Assembly: GCA_938003515.1 (NCBI GenBank)
Contig: CALKYL010000456.1
Coordinates: 1 to 11,268, forward strand
Reading direction: 5' to 3'
Length of the DNA stretch: 11,268 nt
Source of the DNA: an uncultured bacterium
GTDB taxonomy: Bacteria > Planctomycetota > UBA1135 > UBA2386
Shown piece by piece: positions 1 through 6,831 of this stretch. How positions within the stretch are numbered: the first letter of the stretch is position 1; every line of letters starts with the position of its first letter. The notes under the pieces are model-generated. The model ran no database searches and was not told the DNA's origin. It saw nothing but the letters and a program-made list of their open reading frames with translations. The position numbers and the translations under genes are program-made.

Positions 1-1119
1 GGCGGCCAGCGCGACGTAGTCGTCCAGCGCCGTCTCGTCGAAGCGCACGGCGCGGTCGCCGTGCACGCGGTAGACGACGGGCTTGTCGCCCTCGCGCACG
101 ATCGCGAACTCGCTCGCCAGCACCCACGCCGCGGGCAGGTGCTCGTGCGACGGCAGCCACTTCGCGGCGGCCGCGGCCGCCGCCGACGTGGCGGTCGCGA
201 GCAACGCCGCGCGGTCGGGGCGCGGCGGCGCCGGCACGAAGCGCACCAGCTCCCTCCGGATCGGATCGCGGCCGGCTTCCTCGATCGTCTCGAGCACGAC
301 CCCGACGCCGCGCGAGTAGTGCCGGTGCTCGGTGCGGGCGCCGCCGTCGCTCTGCAGCAGCACGTGCACGGTCCTGTAGCTGCGGCCGCGGAGCTCGAGC
401 AGGTTGTCGACTCCCTGCAGCTCGGCCTCGTAGCGTCGGCCCGACGGTGCGGCCACTGCGCGGATGACGCCCCGGGCGGCGGCCCCACCGACGTCGCGAC
501 CCGGACCGCTACCGTCCGCGAAGCGTTCGAACCGCCACTCCACGCGGGCGCCGACCGGCGCCGGCAGCTCGAGGCTGGACGTCTTCGGGTACGGCTTGAA
601 GAACGGGTCGCCCGAAGTCTGGCCGTTGGTGTGCAGCCAGACGCCGGCGTCGTCACAGCTCCAGAACGAGAAGCCGACGACACCGTCGTCACGGACCTCG
701 GCCAACTGCGCGACGCGCTGGCCGTCCTTCTCGACGACGACGGTCACTTCGACGTCGAGCCGTCGCTCGTCGCCCCCCACCGTCTCGACGTACTGCCAAC
801 GGTCGCCGAGCCGCAGCGGGAAGTACGCGGCAGCGCTCTTGGACGCGGCGCCGGAGCTCGGGTCCTGCGGGGCCTGGCGCCCGGCGTAGCGGCCGTTGCG
901 GTCGTACAGCGTCGTCCCGACGACGACGGCGGCGCCGGCGAGCACGAGCGCAGCGGCGAGGAGGCGCTTGAGCCGGGGCTCGCCGTGCTGCAGCGCCCGG
1001 TTCGACGGGCGCGGTGCCGCGCACGTGTCGGCGCCTCTTCGCGCGTCGGCGAAGCGCTCTTCGAGCAGCAGGTCGACCAGGGACTCGCGAAGCGAGGTCG
1101 TGGATCCGGGTTCGTTCAT
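1..1119 (-). CDS. Single-pass membrane protein coupled to an ECF sigma factor (candidate anti-sigma factor; C-terminus cut off by window edge)
   Basis: The reading frame starts at ATG 1119 and is open to base 1, giving at least 373 residues with no stop, so the 3' end lies outside the window. The N-terminal ~50 residues are soluble and charged (LVDLLLEERFADARR near residues 14-28). One hydrophobic segment follows at residues ~53-71 (LLAAALVLAGAAVVVGTTL). The rest looks extracytoplasmic and includes YFPLRLGDRWQYVE, a pattern like the 'PLxxGxxWxY' opening seen in many exported bacterial proteins. Its ATG overlaps the TGA of the upstream sigma gene (tcat at 1116-1119 on the plus strand), implying translational coupling. 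Soluble N-terminus, one TM helix, outer domain and coupling to an ECF gene form the usual anti-sigma layout. I see no classical zinc-binding ZAS motif (HxxxCxxC), so the anti-sigma role is inferred from context only. Confidence 0.7.
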   Translation of the reverse strand, partial: MNEPGSTTSLRESLVDLLLEERFADARRGADTCAAPRPSNRALQHGEPRLKRLLAAALVLAGAAVVVGTTLYDRNGRYAGRQAPQDPSSGAASKSAAAYFPLRLGDRWQYVETVGGDERRLDVEVTVVVEKDGQRVAQLAEVRDDGVVGFSFWSCDDAGVWLHTNGQTSGDPFFKPYPKTSSLELPAPVGARVEWRFERFADGSGPGRDVGGAAARGVIRAVAAPSGRRYEAELQGVDNLLELRGRSYRTVHVLLQSDGGARTEHRHYSRGVGVVLETIEEAGRDPIRRELVRFVPAPPRPDRAALLATATSAAAAAAAKWLPSHEHLPAAWVLASEFAIVREGDKPVVYRVHGDRAVRFDETALDDYVALAA

Positions 1120-1625
1120 CGTTGCGTCCGTTCGTCGATGCAGTCCGCGAGCCGCGCGCGCGTGCGCTGCAGCAGGCTGCGCACGGCGACGGTCGTCCGG
1201 CCGAGCGCCGCCGCGAGTTCCTCGTGCGAGAGCCCTTCGCGGTAGTGCAGCTCGACAGTGCGACGTGTGCGTTCGGGCAGGCGTTCGAGGCAGTCGGCGA
1301 GCGCGGCGCCGAGCGCGCCGTCGCGGTCCCGTTCGGTGAAGCGTCGCCACGCGGCTTCGAGCAGCGCCGCGTCGTCGAGCGGCACGCCGGGCCGTTCGCT
1401 CGCCGCCGCCGACCGGAACAGGTTGCGCGCGACGGTGCGCACCCACGCCGCGATCGTCGCTTCGTCGCGGCCGCGCGGCGGCCTCTGCCACAGACGCAGC
1501 AGCGTCTCCTGCGCGAGGTCGGCGGCGAGCGGCTCGTCGGCGCCGAGCCACCGCAGGAACCGCTCGACGTCGTGGCGTCGACGTTCGCTCGGTTGCGGGT
1601 CGGTCCGTACGGGTTGGGCGGCCAC
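1116..1625 (-). CDS. ECF-type RNA polymerase sigma factor (sigma-70 family)
   Basis: This 169-residue protein has two recognisable sigma modules. Region 2 spans residues ~20-73: a helix with FLRWLG, then ADLAQETLLRLWQRP, the usual 'D-A-EDxxQETFLRLW' region 2 signature, then AAWVRTVARNLFRS. Region 4 spans residues ~107-162: DCLERLPERTRRTVELHYREGLSHEELAAALG followed by the helix-turn-helix TTVAVRSLLQRTRARLADCI. Sigma1.1 and region 3 are absent, as expected for ECF factors, which direct RNA polymerase to a small stress or envelope regulon. The start is GTG at 1625. A GGAG lies about 11 nt upstream, a weak placement, so a slightly different start is possible. The downstream membrane protein overlaps its stop by 4 bp and is a candidate regulator. 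The sigma assignment is firm; the regulon is unknown. Confidence 0.88.
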   Translation of the reverse strand: MAAQPVRTDPQPSERRRHDVERFLRWLGADEPLAADLAQETLLRLWQRPPRGRDEATIAAWVRTVARNLFRSAAASERPGVPLDDAALLEAAWRRFTERDRDGALGAALADCLERLPERTRRTVELHYREGLSHEELAAALGRTTVAVRSLLQRTRARLADCIDERTQR

Positions 1626-1652
1626 GATCGAGAGACTCCGGCGCGACCGACG

Positions 1653-2138
1653 CTACATCGGGTCCGGGCAGAGTTCCCGGAATCGGCCAGTCGCGTCGAC
1701 CCGGACCGGGACCGAAGAGGCGTCGGGTGCGCGTGCTGCGGTCCGTGCAGAGAGATCGCGGGCGCCACCCGCGACGACGTCGGCGTGACCCCGTCCCGCT
1801 CGCGCCGGCCACGCGACGCACGTCACCTCGACCCACAGGCTCGGCTGGCACGAGTAGCCGCCGACGAACCACGTGCCGTCGTCGACGAACACCCGCACGC
1901 CCTCGCCGCCGCCCTCGAGCGCGCCGCCGAGGCCCGACACGTAGCAGAAGCCGCGGTCTGCGGGCAGGAGGCGGAGGGTCGGGTCGCCGTGCTGCCAGCG
2001 CACGACGCGCACGATCGGCGGGTTCGTGCAGCCGGGCTCGGCGAGGCTCGCCCGCTCGGGCGCGAGGGTCTGGAGGGTCAGCCACGCGGCCGCGAACGAG
2101 ACGCCGGTGCGCAGCAGCGTGCGGAGCGGAGTGTTCAT
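1653..2138 (-). CDS. Small secreted Cys-containing protein of unknown function
   Basis: A 161-residue protein from ATG 2138 to TAG 1653. The N-terminus looks like a signal peptide: positively charged residues (MNTPLRTLLRTG) then a hydrophobic stretch SFAAAWLTLQTLA at ~14-26, with possible cleavage near residues 26-33. The mature part has cysteines at about 37, 65, 97, 107 and 157. It includes a glycine-rich core (FCYVSGLGGALEG) followed by a beta-like, aromatic segment ending YSCQPSLWVEVTCV. The even number of clustered cysteines fits disulfides outside the cytoplasm. I do not recognise the family. It sits 27 nt before the sigma gene on the same strand, so it may be co-transcribed with it. 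The 5' Shine-Dalgarno is weak (only GGA near the start). Confidence 0.65.
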   Translation of the reverse strand: MNTPLRTLLRTGVSFAAAWLTLQTLAPERASLAEPGCTNPPIVRVVRWQHGDPTLRLLPADRGFCYVSGLGGALEGGGEGVRVFVDDGTWFVGGYSCQPSLWVEVTCVAWPARAGRGHADVVAGGARDLSARTAARAPDASSVPVRVDATGRFRELCPDPM

Positions 2139-2258
2139 GGTCCGACGGACGCCGCGGGGGCCCGGACCTTACGAGTCGCCGGGTAACCCGCCTCGACTCG
2201 ATCGAGGTGCCGTTCGCGAACCGAAGCCGCCCGGCAGCGTCGCGACGGCGGGCCGCCG
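2139..2258. other. Intergenic gap before the small secreted protein gene
   Basis: No gene is supported here. A perfect 6-bp inverted repeat, ggtccg at 2139-2144 and cggacc at 2163-2168 with an 18-nt GC-rich loop, lies directly upstream of the ATG at 2138. It lacks a T-run and is too short to call a terminator. The stretch may also hold decayed 3' sequence of the truncated PIN gene next to it, but I could not find the missing PIN residues in any frame. Confidence 0.35.
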
Positions 2259-2744
2259 TCACCCGGCCCAGCGCCCGACGCCGGCCGCGTGCGCGGCCAC
2301 CGCGCTCCAGAGCACGGCGGGCACGACGACGCTGTCCGCGCCCTCGAGCCGTGTGAGCAGGGCTTCTGCCGTCGGATCCGCTTCATCCGCGAAGACCCAG
2401 GTCATCGCGAACGAAGCGTCGAGCACGCAGAGCCTCAACGGCGGTCCTGGTCGCGGAGGTCCCAGGTCGAGCAGGCCCGGAACCCGGCTCGGATCGCCGC
2501 CGCTGGCCGCGAACCAGCGCAGCGCCTCGCGCACGACCTCGCTGGCGGACGCGTCCAGCCCGCTGTCGACCTTCTCGCGCACGAACGACGTCAGCTGCGG
2601 CGACAAGGAAACGTTCAGGGTCGAGGTGCTTCTCGGCCGGCAACCAGCCCTGCCCGGCGGCAGGCAGCCGCCTGCCGCAGGCAGCCGCCGGCACCGGCCC
2701 GTTGCCACGGCGGCATCGCCGCAGGGCTGGCCGCCGGGCCCCAC
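2259..2744 (-). pseudogene. Ribbon-helix-helix antitoxin fused to a truncated VapC-like PIN toxin (toxin-antitoxin remnant)
   Basis: One open frame of 161 codons (GTG 2744) contains two normally separate proteins. Residues ~43-79 (LNVSLSPQLTSFVREKVDSG, then SASEVVREALRWF) match the ParD/VapB-like ribbon-helix-helix pattern. Residues ~103-145 (RLCVLDASFAMTWVFADE, then VVVPAVLW) match the start of a VapC PIN RNase, including the first catalytic Asp at D109. A VapC is usually ~130 residues. Here the frame stops ~60 residues after the PIN start, so the later acidic catalytic residues are missing. Residues 1-39 are low-complexity Gly/Pro/Cys/Arg translation of an inverted-repeat region and are probably not protein. 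At residue 40, where related antitoxins start with Met (M-S-T-L-N-V), the codon is ACC. I read this as a decayed module. A functional antitoxin with a tail cannot be excluded. Confidence 0.6.
2657..2689. repeat. Inverted plus direct repeat (possible antitoxin operator relic)
   Basis: Bases 2657-2665 (gcggcaggc) pair perfectly with 2670-2678 (gcctgccgc), a 9-bp stem with a 4-nt loop. Overlapping this, the 13-mer gcaggcagccgcc occurs twice, at 2660-2672 and 2677-2689, with period 17. The element lies ~30 nt upstream of the expected antitoxin start (2627) and just after the esterase stop. RHH antitoxins commonly bind palindromes in such positions to repress their own operon, so an operator is a reasonable inference. 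Confidence 0.5.
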
Positions 2745-2753
2745 GAGTTCGAG

Positions 2754-4835
2754 CTACTTCGGCCCGCTCGAAAACGCGCAGCCGGCGGGCAGCGTCGCGA
2801 CCAGCCGCGGCAGGTCGGCGAAGCGCAGGAGCTCCGGGCACAGCGGCCACCGGTTGCCGTCCGCGCCGTAGGTCGGGCCGAGGCCGTCGACGGCGACCTT
2901 CGCGATGCGCGGACACAGGTGCGCGGCGAGCACGGCGACGACGCCGGCCTCGCCGCGCGCCGTCAGGTGCACCGGGAGGTCGCCGGGCAGCGACGCGCAC
3001 ACGGTCGCGACGTCGAGCGCCGCCTGGTAGCCCTCGCCGCGGCCGAGCAACAGCCCGTTGCGCTGCCACGCCGAACGGAACGGCGCCCACTCGCCGTATG
3101 GACGCGGGTCGACCAGCACGACGCGCGATCCCGAGCCGGGTCGGTCCTCGGCATGCGCGCCGGCCGCGGGCGTGGTTTCGAGCATCGCCGCGACGGCGCC
3201 GTGCGGGTCGACCACGACCGTGTAGGGCCCGGCACCGCCGTCATGATCGCGGCCGAGCCGGAACGGGATCGGCACGCCGTCGGATCCGGTGACCGTGCCG
3301 CGCCGCCAGCGAGCGTCGCCGGGATCGAGCCACGCGACCTCGCGGCGCGAGACGGCGAGGTCGAGCCCGGGCGCCAGCTCGGCGAGGCTCGCGACCCGCG
3401 GCCGCCGCCCGAGGTACTCCGCCGCCATCCACGCCCCGTCGAGCCGCGCGTCCGACCGCGCCGCGACCAGCGGCGCCAGCTCGACCTGCCCGAACGCCCG
3501 GAACGCCGGCTCGTCGATGCGCTCGCGCACCGCGCCGTCGCCTCTGCCCGCGAACACGTCGGCGAACAGCGCGTAGACGACCTCGCGCATCGGCCGGTCG
3601 TAGTTGTGCCCTTCGTCGCCGTGGCGTGAACGCACCTCCGGCCCGCCGAGCCGCTGCCAGTGCGCGCGCAGCTCGGGCAGGCCCCGCTGCGGGAAGTTGC
3701 GCGTCCAGTCCCCGGTGACGCTGCCGAACAGGACGGGCTTCGGCGCGAACACCGCGCACATCTCCGGCACGTCGGTGCGCGCGGCGAGCCGCGGCGTGTG
3801 GTTGCAGCCGCAGTGCGCCGAGTCCTCCGCGAGGATCTCGTCGAGGTAGCACGCCATCACGACCTGCGCCGCCGCGCACAGCCGGTCCTCGAGCGCCATC
3901 AGGTAGCAGGTCTGCTGGCCGCCGCCGCTGGCGCCGGTCACGGCGACGCGCTCCGGATCGACGTCGTCGCGCGCCAGCAGCAGGTCGAGCGCGCGCTGGT
4001 TGTGCCAGGTCATCGCGCCGACCGAGTTGACGCCGCTCGCGACATGCTCGACGTGCACCGAGTCGACGGCGAGCGCCGTCCAGCCGAGCTGCGCGAACGC
4101 CGCACAGCGCGCCTGCACGACCGGGTGGCGCGCGCCGTCCTGCCAGTGGCCGTGCGGGCACAGGACCGCCGGGCGCCGGCCCGGCGCGGGCTCGGCCGGC
4201 AGCCACAGCCAGCCGGTCGCGCGTTGGCCCGGGAAGCCGGTCCAGCTCAGCCGGACGAGCCGCACGCCGTCGCGCACCAGTTCGCCGTGCAGGCACACGT
4301 CGAGCGGCACCGGCAGAGGCGGCGGCACGAGCCCGAGCGCGTCGGCGACGTGCGCACGCACCGCGAGGCGGCGCTCCGGCCACGCACGGGCCCGGTCGGC
4401 GGCGAGGCCCGGTGTCGACCTGGGCAGGACGCGCTCGCGCAGCGCGCGCAGCGCGTCGCGGCGCGCGCCGTGCGACAGCACCGGCGCGAGCTGCCCGAAC
4501 ACGTCGGCGTGCGTCGTCGCGGCGAGCACTTCGATCTCGTCGAGGTCGCCGGCGAACGGCTGGTGCGCCCCGATGTTGTCGCCGAGCCGCAGCCGCGCGT
4601 CGTGCGCGGTGCCCGCGCCGAGTTCGGCGTGGCTCTGGTAGACGCCGTCGACGAACAGCACGGCGGTGTTGCTCGCCGGGTCGTACGGCACCTCGATCAG
4701 ATGCCAGCGCCCGTCGTCGACGCGCGTCCGGGACAGCAGCCGCACGGTCGACCACGACCAGGCTTCGAACGAGATGCGCCCCGGTTCGCGGCCGAGCACG
4801 AGCGACAGGCCGACGCCGTCGCCGCCGCGCGCCAT
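2754..4835 (-). CDS. Secreted LamG / acetyl-xylan-esterase-type alpha/beta hydrolase, main part (5' end in another frame)
   Basis: This 693-codon frame from ATG 4835 carries most of a large hydrolase. Residues 1-106 are the second half of a LamG/concanavalin-like beta-sandwich (DDGRWHLIEVPYD, LFVDGVYQS, FAGDLDEIEVLA). Residues ~175-430 form an alpha/beta hydrolase of the acetyl-xylan-esterase/dipeptidyl-peptidase-like type: oxyanion region CPHGHW (~226-231), nucleophile Ser303 in GASGGG, Asp376 in VTGDW and His410 in DEGHNY, so the triad looks intact. Residues ~500-693 resemble a second, degenerate hydrolase lobe (VVLVDPRPYGEW, then ARGEAGVVAVLA, where Glu sits at the nucleophile elbow). It probably cleaves an ester on an extracellular polysaccharide or related polymer; the substrate is unknown. 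The first half of LamG and the signal peptide lie upstream in a different frame, so this start is probably not the native one. Confidence 0.78.
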   Translation of the reverse strand: MARGGDGVGLSLVLGREPGRISFEAWSWSTVRLLSRTRVDDGRWHLIEVPYDPASNTAVLFVDGVYQSHAELGAGTAHDARLRLGDNIGAHQPFAGDLDEIEVLAATTHADVFGQLAPVLSHGARRDALRALRERVLPRSTPGLAADRARAWPERRLAVRAHVADALGLVPPPLPVPLDVCLHGELVRDGVRLVRLSWTGFPGQRATGWLWLPAEPAPGRRPAVLCPHGHWQDGARHPVVQARCAAFAQLGWTALAVDSVHVEHVASGVNSVGAMTWHNQRALDLLLARDDVDPERVAVTGASGGGQQTCYLMALEDRLCAAAQVVMACYLDEILAEDSAHCGCNHTPRLAARTDVPEMCAVFAPKPVLFGSVTGDWTRNFPQRGLPELRAHWQRLGGPEVRSRHGDEGHNYDRPMREVVYALFADVFAGRGDGAVRERIDEPAFRAFGQVELAPLVAARSDARLDGAWMAAEYLGRRPRVASLAELAPGLDLAVSRREVAWLDPGDARWRRGTVTGSDGVPIPFRLGRDHDGGAGPYTVVVDPHGAVAAMLETTPAAGAHAEDRPGSGSRVVLVDPRPYGEWAPFRSAWQRNGLLLGRGEGYQAALDVATVCASLPGDLPVHLTARGEAGVVAVLAAHLCPRIAKVAVDGLGPTYGADGNRWPLCPELLRFADLPRLVATLPAGCAFSSGPK

Positions 4836-4889
4836 CAGGGGCGTGCAGAAGCCGCCGGCGCAAGGCGTCAGGAGCGCCTGTTGGTCCGC

Positions 4890-5232
4890 CGGCGGTGGTG
4901 CGCAGCCGGCAGCGCAGGGTGAACGGTCGGTCGCTCGCGACCGGGCACGGTCCGACGTCGATGTGCGCGCGCTCGCCGTCGAAGCGCGCGGCGCCGCCGA
5001 CGGCGCCCTCGATCGGGGTCGCGAGGTGCCAGCGCGGGTCGGCCCGCTCGAGTGGCTCGTGGATCGAGCGCTCGGGCTGTGTTCGCCCGGGAGACTGCGC
5101 GAACGCGACGGCGGCGAGCCCGAGGAGCATCGCGAGCGTGCACCGGATGCTCGCGGGGCCGCGGTCGGTCGGGCCTCGGGTCGAGGCCGGCGATGCAGCG
5201 CGCGCGGAACGCTGCGCCGGCGGGCGCCGCAT
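4890..5232 (-). pseudogene. 5' part of the esterase gene: signal peptide and first half of LamG, out of frame with the rest
   Basis: Starting at ATG 5232 (GAAGG four nt upstream), this frame encodes MRRPPAQ, then a hydrophobic AMLLGLAAVAFA and likely signal-peptidase cleavage at AFA|QS, about 46 residues in. It continues with WHLATPIEGAVGGAARFDG, ERAHIDVGP and RPFTLRCRLRTT, the opening strands of a LamG-type domain. The rest of that domain continues in the downstream frame as PADQQALLTPCAGGF then MARGGDGVGLSLVLG. The two join cleanly if one base is removed near 4893, giving ...RLRTTPADQQALLTP. This is either a 1-bp insertion (or 2-bp loss) that breaks the gene, or a sequencing error in a GC-rich run. 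An alternative start at ATG 5130 would leave a very short signal peptide. Confidence 0.65.
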
Positions 5233-5279
5233 GCAGCCTTCGCGGGACGCGTCGGGTCGGGGGTCGCGTGCCGCGATGG

Positions 5280-6827
5280 TCACGGCTTGTGGTAGTCGAG
5301 CAGGTGCATCGGCTCCAGGCTGAGCAGGCTGACGACGTCCGACCCCGAGACGTCCTCGAGGGGCAACTCCCAGCGGACTCGCGGGCCTTCGATCTCGCAT
5401 GTGATGCGTTGCACCAAGCGTAACCAGCGTACGGCCCTCTTGGCGCTTTCGCGCACGCCGACGGGACTGTCCTCGATCTCTCGCCAGGACACGTCCATGA
5501 CGTTCGGGTTCCTCCAATCCGTGTCGAGCGCGCGCCGCGCTTGCCAGTCCCGCCAGCGCTGCGCGAGTCCCGCTGCGGCGCGCTCATCCGGCGCCTCGTG
5601 ACGCGCCTGCAGCCGCCGCCCTGTGAGGGACCACTCCAACTTCAGCTCGGCGCCGCCGAGGCCGAGCGCTCTGCACACGCGACTGCCCGGAGTCACCCAC
5701 AGCCAGGCAGCGGTGTCTGCCGCGCGCATCCAGCGCGGATCCAGTCGCATCCCTCGTCCGGCGTTCTCGGGGATCTCACCCTGCCAGGCCTCGAGACTCT
5801 CGGCCGAACAGACGAAGCGCCACGCGTCCACACTTCCGCGCGCGGTCCGATCGTGCCCCACGGCGACCGGAAGGCCCGCGGCCCGCAGCCCGAACGCGAG
5901 GCGTTCGGGCTCGAAGGCACCGCCGAGGAACAGCCAGATCGCGTTCTCGTGTTCGGTGCGGATGCCCGCGACGACATAGTCGACCCGCCAGTTTCCGAAC
6001 CTGCGCGCGAGTTCGTAGGGCAGCTGTCCCGGCTGGTCCATCGTCGCCTGGAACCCATGCAACAGGTCGGGACCCGCTCCAGAACGCGTCATCTCCGAAC
6101 TCGCGAGCAAGACCTGCAGGCGTCTCCAATCGATCAGGAGAGATTGCGGCGACGGCAGGCTCGCCGCGTGCAGCCCCACCACGACGTCACAGTCAGAGGG
6201 CACAACCGTGGCTGCCCGACCGAGGGCCGCGAGGCCTGGCCGATCCAGACGGGGCATGCCATCACCCGTCACAACCCGATCGTTCCGAGGCCATCCGTGG
6301 CGGAGGAGCGCTTCTGTGGCCAGGGACCGCGCGAAGAGGTCGCGGCGGCGATCTGCCGCAAAGACAGCGAGCAGTCGATCGGCGGCGTGGACGTCGAGGC
6401 CCTCCAAATACCGGATCCGAATCAGATCCCACAACGGGTCCGGCGCGAGGTCTACCGTAGACTCCCGAGACAGGACCAGCGTGACACCGAGTCTCTGCGA
6501 TCGCCGGCAGGACTCCCGCGTCTCGAGGGCCGCGGCGCCTCCACAGCCGTGTATCAGCAGCGGAAGGACGCAGAATGGCGGCAACGTTCGAACCCCTGCC
6601 AGGAGCTCGGATCGGCCGTCGTGGGGCGGACCGAAGAGGCGTGGAAAAAGGTCGCGCCATTTCCGGAGGTCGGCCCCTTCGGGTTCTGCATCGACACCGC
6701 GAGGACGGACCTGGAGGCGTCCGTCTGGCCCCTCTCTCCAGTCTTGCTCTATGAGATCCTGACACGGGATCGGTTCGATCGTGACGCATATGAAGAGCAG
6801 CACGGACCATGATAGTGAGTATGTCAC
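5280..6827 (-). CDS. Large secreted protein of unknown function
   Basis: About 515 residues from GTG 6827. I prefer this start because GGAGGT lies ~10 nt upstream. A GTG at 6839 in the same frame would add four residues but would overlap the GGAG. The N-terminus is a plausible signal peptide: MTYSLSWSVLLFICVTIEPIP then CQD, without a good lipobox. The mature protein is rich in Trp, Arg and Leu, with segments such as NWRVDYVVAGIRTEHENAIWLFLGG, AWRFVCSAESLEAW and TAAWLWVTPGSRVCRALGLGG. It ends ...MHLLDYHKP. I cannot assign a family. The mix of 'AIWLFLGGAFEPERL...GLRAAGLPV' and later 'AAWLWV' is similar in style to large exported planctomycete proteins, but this is only an impression. It begins 4 nt after the stop of the Cys-rich gene, suggesting coupling, and its local GC (68% in one 60-base line I counted) is below that of the flanks. 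Confidence 0.68.
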   Translation of the reverse strand: MTYSLSWSVLLFICVTIEPIPCQDLIEQDWREGPDGRLQVRPRGVDAEPEGADLRKWRDLFPRLFGPPHDGRSELLAGVRTLPPFCVLPLLIHGCGGAAALETRESCRRSQRLGVTLVLSRESTVDLAPDPLWDLIRIRYLEGLDVHAADRLLAVFAADRRRDLFARSLATEALLRHGWPRNDRVVTGDGMPRLDRPGLAALGRAATVVPSDCDVVVGLHAASLPSPQSLLIDWRRLQVLLASSEMTRSGAGPDLLHGFQATMDQPGQLPYELARRFGNWRVDYVVAGIRTEHENAIWLFLGGAFEPERLAFGLRAAGLPVAVGHDRTARGSVDAWRFVCSAESLEAWQGEIPENAGRGMRLDPRWMRAADTAAWLWVTPGSRVCRALGLGGAELKLEWSLTGRRLQARHEAPDERAAAGLAQRWRDWQARRALDTDWRNPNVMDVSWREIEDSPVGVRESAKRAVRWLRLVQRITCEIEGPRVRWELPLEDVSGSDVVSLLSLEPMHLLDYHKP

Positions 6828-6831
6828 GGCA

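Noticed and set aside
2139..2168. Rho-independent terminator at the 6-bp inverted repeat
   Set aside because: The stem is short, the loop is 18 nt, there is no T-run, and it sits directly before a start codon.
61..2186. Plus-strand open frames opposite the ECF factor and membrane protein
   Set aside because: Composition is typical of antisense shadows, and the minus strand holds recognisable sigma regions 2 and 4.
2289..4922. Long plus-strand open frames opposite the esterase (2289-3629 and 3660-4922)
   Set aside because: Arg/Ala/His-rich with no domain pattern, antisense to a clear hydrolase with an intact triad. These are shadows of third-position GC.
3241..5517. A 758-codon minus-strand open frame
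   Set aside because: Only its stretch around 4890-5232 looks like protein (signal peptide and LamG start). The rest is Arg/Ala/Pro-rich translation in the wrong frame of the esterase, open only because the DNA is GC-rich.
5541..6812. A 423-codon plus-strand open frame opposite the secreted protein
   Set aside because: No signal, motif or hydrophobic core. The minus-strand frame has a signal peptide, Trp-rich strands and a ribosome-binding site.
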